Source: Wenyingzhuangia sp. 2_MG-2023
Lineage (GTDB): Bacteria > Bacteroidota > Bacteroidia > Flavobacteriales > Flavobacteriaceae
Direction: 5' to 3'
Length of the DNA stretch: 64,000 bases
NCBI RefSeq assembly: GCF_030548295.1
Contig: NZ_JAUOSB010000004.1
Coordinates: 1 to 64,000, forward strand
Below are positions 56,889 through 64,000 of this stretch, in pieces (the stretch's first letter is position 1; every line of letters starts with the position of its first letter). Position numbers and translations under genes: made by a program. The notes under the pieces are model-generated. The model was not told the DNA's origin and did not search any database. It saw nothing but the letters and a program-made list of their open reading frames with translations.

Positions 56889-59800
56889 ATGAAAACTAAA
56901 GACTTTAACGTAGTAGCAATTGGTGCCTCGGCCGGTGGACTCGATGCTATCCAACAATTGTTTGACCATGTGCCAAGCAATACGGGTATTGCATTTATTG
57001 TTATTCAACACTTATCTCCAGATTTCATAAGCTTGATGCCGGAATTGTTGGCGAAACACACCAAAATGAACATCTATACTGCGGAAGACAAGTTAGAAAT
57101 AAAACCCAATTGTATCTATCTTAACCAACGTAATAAAAACCTACATATTAAAGGGAACAAACTTTACCTTTTAGACAAAGGACCTAAGCACAACCTAAAT
57201 TTACCTATTGATATTTTCTTCCATACATTAGGAGAAGAGTACAAAGAAAAATCAACTGGAATTGTATTGTCTGGTACTGGTTCTGATGGATCTCGTGGTA
57301 TCAAAACCATTAAAGAAGCTGGAGGTACAATTTTAGCACAAGACCCAACAACAGCACAATTTGATGGAATGCCTAATAGTGCCATTGGCACAAATTTGTG
57401 TGACTTTATTCTTTCTCCCCAAAAAATTGCTAAAGTAATTGCTAAAATACCAACGCAACGAATCCTGATACACACAGATATGGACAACAGCCAATCTAAC
57501 GACGTCATTTTTAATAAAATTTTAGAAGAAGTTCATAAATCATCTGGAATTGACTTTAGACAATACAAAAAAAATACTTTGATTCGTAGGCTTGAGAAAC
57601 GAATGAATATCAACAATATTGAGCTACTTTTTGATTATCATGTATTTCTAAAAAGCAACCCAAAAGAAAAAGAAATGCTAAAGCAAGACTTTTTTATAGG
57701 TGTGACTAGTTTTTTTAGAGACATAGAAGCTTTTGAATCGCTAAAGAAAAAGGTTATTCCTAATCTCTTTAATTCCACCCCTGCTAAAGATGTTATACGT
57801 GTCTGGGTTCCTGGTTGTTCTACAGGTGAAGAGGTATTTTCTGTTGCCATGTTAATTGACGATCATATTAGAACCAATAGAATCAATCAAGATTTTAAAA
57901 TATTTGCAACGGATGTAGATAGCAATGCTTTGGCTATTGCCGGACAAGGAAGCTTTAACATAAACGCGATCAACGAATTAGAAAGCTACTACCTTGAGAA
58001 TTATTTTATAAAAGCAGGCGACAAACTCATCATTCAAAAACGCATACGCGATAAAATTGTTTTTTCAAACCACAATCTTTTAAAAGATCCTCCATTCATT
58101 AGAATGGACTTAATTACCTGTCGTAATCTCCTTATTTATTTTGATTCAAGAACACAACGAAAAGTGATTCTTAACTTTCAATTTGCCTTAAATAAATTTG
58201 GTCATTTGTTTCTTGGAAGTAGTGAATCATTAGGAGAAATTGATAAATTTTTTAAAGTGATTGACACCAAGTGGAAAATATTTCAAAACATATCTGACAC
58301 TAAATTAATTCCAACACAAGCAAGTCCTGAAAGTAGGATTACCACTATCTCTTATAGAAATCCTGTAAGAGATATTCACAACTCAGAATTTCGTTTTAAA
58401 GAGAATCCTGAAACTGTTTTTCACAAATACTTAAGTAAAAAATTTAGTCCTTCATCTATTTTTATTGACAATGAGTTTAACATTCTTTTCATTAAAGGAG
58501 ATGCTGGAAAAAAGCTAATGCACAATGAAGGACTGTTTCAGAACAATTTGCTTAAAATGGTGTCTACAGAAATTGGAACCGTAATTCGTAACGGTGTACG
58601 AAGACTGGAAACCGAAAAAAAAGATATTTTAGTCAAAGATGTTGCCTTTAAACAAAACGGTGAAACCTACACTTTTGATTTAAGTTTTCACAAACCTTAT
58701 GATGAAGACAACTTAAGCGGTGTTTATTTGGTGCATTTTAGTGAAGACAGAGTCTTAGACAATAATGTTTACGTTATTGAAAACATGCCTATGGACAAAG
58801 TTTCTAAAGAGCGTTTGGAAGATTTAGAAACAGAATTAAAAAGTACCAAAGCAGAGTTGCAAAATGTTGTAGAAGAATTAGAAACTAGCAACGAAGAACT
58901 ACAATCTTCTAACGAAGAATTGATGGCTTCTAATGAGGAGCTACAAAGCACCAATGAAGAACTACAATCTGTAAATGAAGAATTATACACGGTAAATGCC
59001 GAATTGCAAGAAAAAAACAAAGAGCTAGAATTGATCAATAATGATATTACCAATTTACTAGACAGTACCGAAATAGGGACTTTATTTCTTGATTTAGACT
59101 TGCGCATACGAAGGTATACTCCAGCCCTGCACCAATTGTTTAATTTGCACGAAACCGATATTGGTAGACCTATCACAAGTTTTGCTTCCAATTTTTCTGA
59201 AGAACACAGAGGACTTATGTTGGATGACACAAAAGAAGTACTCAATAGACTTTCTATGATAGAGAAAGAAATTATGGACATAGATGACAATCATTATTTA
59301 ATGAGAATCATTCCGTTTGTAACCGTTGATAAAAAAATAGATGGTGTGGTGGTTACTTTTGTAGATATCACAAAAGTAAAAGAAACAGAAACAAAATTAG
59401 CTATCAGCGAAAAACGTTTAAAAGAAGCTCAATCTATAGCTTTGCTAGGTAATTTTGAGCATGATTTTGAATTGAATACACAATGGTGGTCAGATCAAAC
59501 GTATAAAATATTTGGTTTTGACAACAACGAAAAACCACCTGTTTATGAAGTTTTCATCCAATATCTTGATGAGAATGATGCCAAGGAGATAGAATCTCTT
59601 ATGACAAATGCAGCTACTAATGGTGAAAATTTTACCATTACGTACAAGTATTTAATGCCAAATACCAATCAATTAAAGCACATACTACTAAATGCTGAAG
59701 TTATTTATGAGAAAGGCAACAAACCAAAAGGTTTAAAAGGTATTGTTCAGGATGTAACCGAGAGAAAGGAAATTGAAAATCAACTGGCTTTTGAAAAACA

Positions 59801-61331
59801 ATTTACGGATAAAATTGCCAAAACTTCTCCGAGTGGTATTTATGTTTATGACTTAGAAAAAGGAACCAACATATACACAAACAAACGATACCACGAAATT
59901 TTAGGATACAGTATTGATGAAATGAACACCATGTCTAATTCTGAGTTCAATAACCTTTTTCATGCTGATGATATAGAGACCATTCAAAAGCACCAGCAAA
60001 AAATTGCTGAGGGCTTAGAAAACTGCAAAGTAGAATATCGTTTTAGACACAAAAATGGACACTGGGTTTGGTGTTATTCTATAGACAATCCTTTTGAAAA
60101 AGACCAAGATGGCAATGTAGTTAGTTTTATTGGTTCTTTTATGGATCTTTCTGAAAAAAAGATTTTTGAAGAACAACTTAAAGACGCTAAGCAAAAAGCT
60201 GAAATTGCAAACATTTACAAAAATCAATTTTTGGCCAATATGAGTCATGAAATCCGAACTCCCATTAATGGTATTGTCGGTTTTGCAGACTTGTTGAAAG
60301 AAAAAGGTTTGTCTCCACAAAAAAGAGAAAAATACTCAGAGGTTATTAAAAACAGTTCAAACCAACTGTTGATTTTAATAAATGATATTATTGATATTTC
60401 TAAAATTGAAGCTGGAGAATTGACCCTTTTGCAAAAGCCTTGTCATGTTGGTAATATGATGCAAGATTTGGAAACTACTTTTAATGAAATAAAATTTCAA
60501 AAAAACAAAGAGCATATAGAAATTATATCTGTTATCCCTTCACAACATTCAGATTTAATTATTGAAACCGACCCCTATAGACTACAACAAGTACTCTCTA
60601 ATTTGGTAAACAATGCGTTAAAATTCTCTAAAAAAGGAAAAATAGAATTTGGATTTGACGTTATTGATGATCTTATCAAATTTTATATTAGAGACGAAGG
60701 AATTGGTATTCCTAAAGAAAAAATAAACCTGATTTTCAATCGTTTTGAACAATTAGGAAATGGACATTTAGGGAAAAATGAAGGTACTGGTTTAGGACTT
60801 TCTATTTCTAAAGGAATTATCAATCTATTGAATGGTAATTTAATTATTGAATCTCTTGAACATAAAGGTAGCATAGTAACCATTGAATTGCCTTTGACCA
60901 AAACAGACGTTATTGTACAAAATCCAGAACCGAACAAGATTAAAGACGAAAAAAATATCATAGACGGTTCTACAATTTTAATTGCTGAAGATATCTATGT
61001 AAACAAAGAATATTTTAAAGAACTTTTGTCTTCTTTTTCTTGTACTACTATTTTTGTAGATAATGGGAAAGAAGCCATAGATACTTATTTCTCTAATAAA
61101 AACGTTGATATTGTTTTGATGGACATTCGAATGCCTATTGTGAATGGGATGGAAGCTCTAAAACAGATTTTAGAAAAAGATCCAAAAGCTAAAATTATTG
61201 CTCAAACAGCCTATGCAATGGAGTCTGACTACGATAAATTTCTTGAACTAGGATTTGTAGATTATATTTCAAAACCTATTATGAAAGAGCAATTATTGTC
61301 TAAAATAGCTTTTCACCTAAAAAACAAATAA
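56889..61331 (+). CDS. CheB-CheR-PAS hybrid sensor histidine kinase with receiver domain
   Basis: A 1480-residue soluble fusion; I use ATG 56889 rather than the TTG just before it. Order: CheB methylesterase (1-190; Ser14, His41, Asp133), CheR methyltransferase (about 205-470; GVTSFFRDIEAF, VWVPGCSTGEEVFSVAM), a PAS-like region, a coiled coil (about 637-715, repeated SNEELQS heptads), three PAS domains (about 720-1095), HisKA (His1120 in NMSHEIRTPINGIVGF), HATPase (NLVNNALKFS, GTGLGLSISKGI) and a C-terminal receiver (Asp1412 in IVLMDIRMPIVNG). No chemotaxis receptor is nearby, so CheB/CheR probably serve another methylation or sensory role. It likely signals to the upstream regulator. Confidence 0.93.
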   Translation: MKTKDFNVVAIGASAGGLDAIQQLFDHVPSNTGIAFIVIQHLSPDFISLMPELLAKHTKMNIYTAEDKLEIKPNCIYLNQRNKNLHIKGNKLYLLDKGPKHNLNLPIDIFFHTLGEEYKEKSTGIVLSGTGSDGSRGIKTIKEAGGTILAQDPTTAQFDGMPNSAIGTNLCDFILSPQKIAKVIAKIPTQRILIHTDMDNSQSNDVIFNKILEEVHKSSGIDFRQYKKNTLIRRLEKRMNINNIELLFDYHVFLKSNPKEKEMLKQDFFIGVTSFFRDIEAFESLKKKVIPNLFNSTPAKDVIRVWVPGCSTGEEVFSVAMLIDDHIRTNRINQDFKIFATDVDSNALAIAGQGSFNINAINELESYYLENYFIKAGDKLIIQKRIRDKIVFSNHNLLKDPPFIRMDLITCRNLLIYFDSRTQRKVILNFQFALNKFGHLFLGSSESLGEIDKFFKVIDTKWKIFQNISDTKLIPTQASPESRITTISYRNPVRDIHNSEFRFKENPETVFHKYLSKKFSPSSIFIDNEFNILFIKGDAGKKLMHNEGLFQNNLLKMVSTEIGTVIRNGVRRLETEKKDILVKDVAFKQNGETYTFDLSFHKPYDEDNLSGVYLVHFSEDRVLDNNVYVIENMPMDKVSKERLEDLETELKSTKAELQNVVEELETSNEELQSSNEELMASNEELQSTNEELQSVNEELYTVNAELQEKNKELELINNDITNLLDSTEIGTLFLDLDLRIRRYTPALHQLFNLHETDIGRPITSFASNFSEEHRGLMLDDTKEVLNRLSMIEKEIMDIDDNHYLMRIIPFVTVDKKIDGVVVTFVDITKVKETETKLAISEKRLKEAQSIALLGNFEHDFELNTQWWSDQTYKIFGFDNNEKPPVYEVFIQYLDENDAKEIESLMTNAATNGENFTITYKYLMPNTNQLKHILLNAEVIYEKGNKPKGLKGIVQDVTERKEIENQLAFEKQFTDKIAKTSPSGIYVYDLEKGTNIYTNKRYHEILGYSIDEMNTMSNSEFNNLFHADDIETIQKHQQKIAEGLENCKVEYRFRHKNGHWVWCYSIDNPFEKDQDGNVVSFIGSFMDLSEKKIFEEQLKDAKQKAEIANIYKNQFLANMSHEIRTPINGIVGFADLLKEKGLSPQKREKYSEVIKNSSNQLLILINDIIDISKIEAGELTLLQKPCHVGNMMQDLETTFNEIKFQKNKEHIEIISVIPSQHSDLIIETDPYRLQQVLSNLVNNALKFSKKGKIEFGFDVIDDLIKFYIRDEGIGIPKEKINLIFNRFEQLGNGHLGKNEGTGLGLSISKGIINLLNGNLIIESLEHKGSIVTIELPLTKTDVIVQNPEPNKIKDEKNIIDGSTILIAEDIYVNKEYFKELLSSFSCTTIFVDNGKEAIDTYFSNKNVDIVLMDIRMPIVNGMEALKQILEKDPKAKIIAQTAYAMESDYDKFLELGFVDYISKPIMKEQLLSKIAFHLKNK

Positions 61332-61346
61332 AACTATATTCTCATT

Positions 61347-61447
61347 TTGCATGAGTAGCAACAATTGACAAGATACTTTTTAAGAATGTTATTTCTTACA
61401 AGTCTTTTTAGATAAAAGTATCCATACAACCATCGCTACTCATGCAA
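61347..61447. repeat. 101-bp nested inverted repeat between convergent genes
   Basis: Outer arms TTGCATGAGTAGC (61347-61359) and GCTACTCATGCAA (61435-61447) are perfect 13-bp inverted repeats. Inside, GATACTTTT (61372-61380) pairs with AAAAGTATC (61414-61422), leaving symmetrical 12-nt internal loops, and TAAGAA/TTCTTA (61381-61398) forms a small hairpin. There is no T run. It could be a miniature mobile element, an unusual terminator, or a small structured RNA. Confidence 0.65.
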
Positions 61448-61455
61448 TTTGTTTA

Positions 61456-63336
61456 TTATCTCATTCCGGGAGAATAACCAGAACTCCCTTCTTGACTTTT
61501 TTGTATTTCCCATTCATTAAGCTCAAACTCTGCATTGGGCTCCGTTACTGTTTCTTTTCTGACCCCTACTCCATCTGTATACTCCCAATCCTCCCCTGTA
61601 CCATCACTATTGGGGTTTCCAAATACATCCACAACATTTCCAAACGGATCTATCAACTCATAAGCATCATCACCATTTCCATCTAGGTTGGTAAAAGTTG
61701 CATCAGGACTCATTCCAAAATATGTTTCAAAATCCAATTGATTTCTTGCAATCACCAAAAATCCTTTTGCAGGAATGCTTAATGCATCCAGAGACATTGG
61801 TAAAGCAGCCAATGTTTTGGTGTTTTTAGCTGTTGTATAATTGTACCTTACCAAAGACCAATTTTTCAAAGGAACTTCGGAATCTGTAGCATTGTAAATT
61901 TCTACAAACCTTGCTCCAACCTGTTCTTTAGGGTCTGCAATTTCAGTAAGCAACAAAGGTGCCGTCTGTATCAAAATTGGCGTTTCTGTAGATGTTCTTT
62001 CAAAGGGACTAAAATCTGCTGGTGCTTCTTGATGATCTTTGATTACTGTCCATTCCTCTAGATTAAATTCTGAATTTGGTTTTGTAATACTAACATTTCT
62101 ATACACTCTCCCATCAGTATATTCCCAGTCTTGTCCCGATCCATCTACAGCAACCTCTCCAAATATATCTACTACCACTTCGTTTTCATTGATCAAGGCA
62201 TAAGCATCGTTCCCATTTCCATCCAACTGAGAATTTGTCAAACTTGGTTCTCTTCCAAAAGCGTCTTTAAAATTTAAATTGGCACTAGTGCTTTCTTTAT
62301 TGTTTGCAATGATTAAAAATCCTTTTGCTTGTACAACCAATCCGGATAAAGAAATTTTAGACTCCGATGTTCCGTTGTTGTACCTAATTAGCGACCAACC
62401 TTTCAAATCTACCGCTACATTTTCATGGTTGTACAATTCCACAAATCTAGAAAAAGAAGCATTTTCAGGATCTGCAATTTCCGTCATCAAAACATCTGGA
62501 ATTTCAGTATTGCAATCCACATAACGACCTCTCTCTAACAAATCTTGAAATTGATTCAACACCAAAATAGGCTCATCATCAAAGTTGATGCTATAAATTG
62601 CTTTTACATCCATCTGATAGTTTGGAATTTCTTCAGAAGCAAAATCAGAAAAATTACTCGTTTCTAACAAAATTGTGTCACGTCTAAAAGTCTCACAATA
62701 CACCAACGTTCTTTTGCCATCAAAATCATCCGTAGGCAAACCTGCCAACACCATTCCAACTTGAGAACTTTTAAAATGTACATTTTCTATACTCACCAAC
62801 GTGTTCAAATCTTTTGTAGTCAATTTAGCTATTGTCGTTTCTTTAGGAATTAAAGTTGCTATTTCTTCAAATTTTAAGATGTGTGTATCCAAATCAAATT
62901 CAGAAATATCTTTGATGTACGTATTGCTAGGTTTCCCAATAGTCAGCAAATCATCACTTACGGTTCTTTTCAAACCCTCTAGATTGATAGCTATTTTTCT
63001 TCCTTTTGCGTATTTGGTACTTGTTGTAGACAAACCTACACGCACTCGCAATCCCATCCTAGGGTTGTCACTTCCTAAATCTGTTGCATTCTGAGTATTC
63101 TGAATATAAATTTCTTTGTAAAAATTACCCTGTTGATCGGTAGAAACCACGTACCCCGTGACCAATGTATCTCTTCCGATTTCATTGCTATGCAAATCAA
63201 ACAACTGCTGAAACGTAATCTCTGTCTTTTCAGAAATATCAGGATTGATTGTGGTCGTATTTATATTTTTATGATCAAAATCCTCTACACAAGAGAGCAG
63301 AAATATCAAAACAAAACCTATTGTATATTTTTTCAT
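61456..63336 (-). CDS. DUF5689 lipoprotein with two lamin-tail domains
   Basis: A 626-residue lipoprotein (lipobox FLLSC, Cys16). The N-terminal part (about 40-270) is DUF5689 (EITFQQLFDLHSNEIGRDTLVTGYVVSTDQQGNFYKEIYIQN). Two lamin-tail-like Ig domains follow (about 283-430 and 460-620), each starting L-x-T-E-I-A-D-P and containing DGNG(N/D)DAY and DWEYTDG. Such proteins often pair with a TonB-dependent receptor, as here (12-bp gap). Lamin-tail domains are linked with secreted nucleases or surface attachment, but no nuclease motif is present. Function unknown. Confidence 0.85.
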   Translation of the reverse strand: MKKYTIGFVLIFLLSCVEDFDHKNINTTTINPDISEKTEITFQQLFDLHSNEIGRDTLVTGYVVSTDQQGNFYKEIYIQNTQNATDLGSDNPRMGLRVRVGLSTTSTKYAKGRKIAINLEGLKRTVSDDLLTIGKPSNTYIKDISEFDLDTHILKFEEIATLIPKETTIAKLTTKDLNTLVSIENVHFKSSQVGMVLAGLPTDDFDGKRTLVYCETFRRDTILLETSNFSDFASEEIPNYQMDVKAIYSINFDDEPILVLNQFQDLLERGRYVDCNTEIPDVLMTEIADPENASFSRFVELYNHENVAVDLKGWSLIRYNNGTSESKISLSGLVVQAKGFLIIANNKESTSANLNFKDAFGREPSLTNSQLDGNGNDAYALINENEVVVDIFGEVAVDGSGQDWEYTDGRVYRNVSITKPNSEFNLEEWTVIKDHQEAPADFSPFERTSTETPILIQTAPLLLTEIADPKEQVGARFVEIYNATDSEVPLKNWSLVRYNYTTAKNTKTLAALPMSLDALSIPAKGFLVIARNQLDFETYFGMSPDATFTNLDGNGDDAYELIDPFGNVVDVFGNPNSDGTGEDWEYTDGVGVRKETVTEPNAEFELNEWEIQKSQEGSSGYSPGMR

Positions 63337-63348
63337 CGTTCTATTTTT

Positions 63349-64000
63349 TTAAAATGAGTAATACAATCCTGTAAAAAACGTTCTTCCATTCCCTACAAAA
63401 TACCGACTTCCAAACAGTGGCTGTTCTCTATTGTAATCATTCAATTGTTCGCTATAATTGGCAGCTCTACCACTGGCAAATCCACCTGTTCTGTAATTGA
63501 TTTCTAATAAATTTTGTACCGTCCAAAAAATACTCAAATACCCATGATCTCCCAATCTCCAAGATTTCCCTCCAGACAAATTGATCAAGGTAAAATTTTT
63601 CAACTTTTCCTGTTCTCTAAATTTGCTCACCAAGTTAGTGTCTAAATTCTCTATAAGATTTCCATTGATTTCATGTGTAAAATTACTGGTATAACGCAAA
63701 GGGGCAATATCTACATAATTGTTTCTAAAATGATTCACACTCAGTTTGATTCGCCAATAATTAGGATCGGTATAGGCCAAAAGAAATGAAAAAGCCTGTT
63801 GAGGACCTGCTGCTATTTTTTTATCTTTTACCATTGCCTTTCCAAAATCTTTTTCGCCGTTTACAAAACCCAAACGTTGTGCAGTGTCATCATCTTCTGT
63901 AAACAAACGTAAATTTGGATTGTTGTTATAAGTATATGTTCCCAAACCAATTACTCCTGTCAATTTTATAGAAGCATTCAAATCATAAGAAGCCCCAACT
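63349..64000 (-). CDS. TonB-dependent receptor, C-terminal barrel part (5' end outside window)
   Basis: An open frame runs to the right window edge; the first visible residues are VGASYDLNASIKLTGVIGLGTYTY. The 216 visible residues are the last strands of a large outer membrane barrel, with NLIENLDTNLVSKFREQEKLKNFTLINLSGGKSWR, and end TFFTGLYYSF, with the terminal Phe of barrel proteins. A TTG at 63981 is not a real start, because the frame continues. Gene order with the DUF5689 lipoprotein supports a TonB-dependent receptor; substrate unknown. Confidence 0.8.
   Translation of the reverse strand, partial: VGASYDLNASIKLTGVIGLGTYTYNNNPNLRLFTEDDDTAQRLGFVNGEKDFGKAMVKDKKIAAGPQQAFSFLLAYTDPNYWRIKLSVNHFRNNYVDIAPLRYTSNFTHEINGNLIENLDTNLVSKFREQEKLKNFTLINLSGGKSWRLGDHGYLSIFWTVQNLLEINYRTGGFASGRAANYSEQLNDYNREQPLFGSRYFVGNGRTFFTGLYYSF

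Noticed and set aside
58840-59030. DNA repeats with GAAGAA periodicity
   Set aside because: Explained by heptad coding of the coiled coil in the hybrid kinase, not a separate DNA element or CRISPR.
58769-59290. Minus-strand frame of 173 codons rich in Ser
   Set aside because: Antisense of the SNEELQS coiled-coil repeats of the hybrid kinase; the Ser richness follows from the sense repeats.

Overview
The window looks like a chromosomal segment of a marine flavobacterium (phylum Bacteroidota, family Flavobacteriaceae). The DNA is AT-rich. Several promoters match the Bacteroidota -7 element TAnnTTTG. Lipoprotein signals are common. A SusC/SusD pair is present, two proteins carry type IX secretion (T9SS) C-terminal sorting domains, and the gene pairs ubiE-porT and fbaA-accD are typical of the family. 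No phage or CRISPR was seen. The only insertion-sequence trace is the end of a transposase at the left edge.

Layout. 1-2.5 kb: tail of an ISAon1-type transposase, then rpsT between two identical tRNA-Glu genes, then proS. 2.5-12.7 kb: envelope and housekeeping genes (tyrosine/serine-rich lipoprotein, FadL-like porin, NifU-like Fe-S scaffold, ubiE, porT, SpoU methyltransferase, lipoprotein-type BamA/TamA homologue tamL, fbaA, accD). 12.7-21.5 kb: citrate synthase, then a full branched-chain amino-acid run ilvD-ilvB-ilvN-ilvC-ilvA. 21.5-25.9 kb: a PLP decarboxylase divergent from an Lrp/AsnC regulator, and a PAS histidine kinase. 26-38.7 kb: a compact polysaccharide utilisation locus (PUL) with a T9SS-exported GH42-like glycosidase, a small T9SS binding protein, SusC, SusD, a PKD/jelly-roll lipoprotein and an S1 sulfatase. 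38.9-45.4 kb: DUF4286 protein, enoyl-CoA hydratase, NtrY-like kinase, leuS and a DUF2911 protein. 45.5-54.8 kb: lepA, then glycogen genes glgA-glgC-glgB followed by a GH31 alpha-glucosidase. 54.9-61.3 kb: thioredoxin-fold protein, a response regulator with AraC-type HTH, and a 1480-residue CheB-CheR-PAS-kinase-receiver hybrid. 61.4-64 kb: a DUF5689/lamin-tail lipoprotein and the C-terminal end of a TonB-dependent receptor cut by the window edge.

How the genes work together. The PUL would bind and cut a glycan outside the cell, import the pieces through SusCD and remove sulfate; a sulfated galactan is my best guess for the substrate. Glucose can be stored through GlgC, GlgA and GlgB. PorT, within the window, is a component of the T9SS that the sorting-domain proteins need.

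The most unusual signals are not classical genes. leuS appears to carry an in-frame insertion built from a palindromic dispersed repeat, and a second extra segment in its leucine-specific region. Two palindromes with CCCC centres, 32 bp apart, lie upstream of the response regulator. A roughly 100-bp nested inverted repeat separates two convergent genes. A tiny lipoprotein gene is split exactly at an A-AAA-AAC slippery heptamer.
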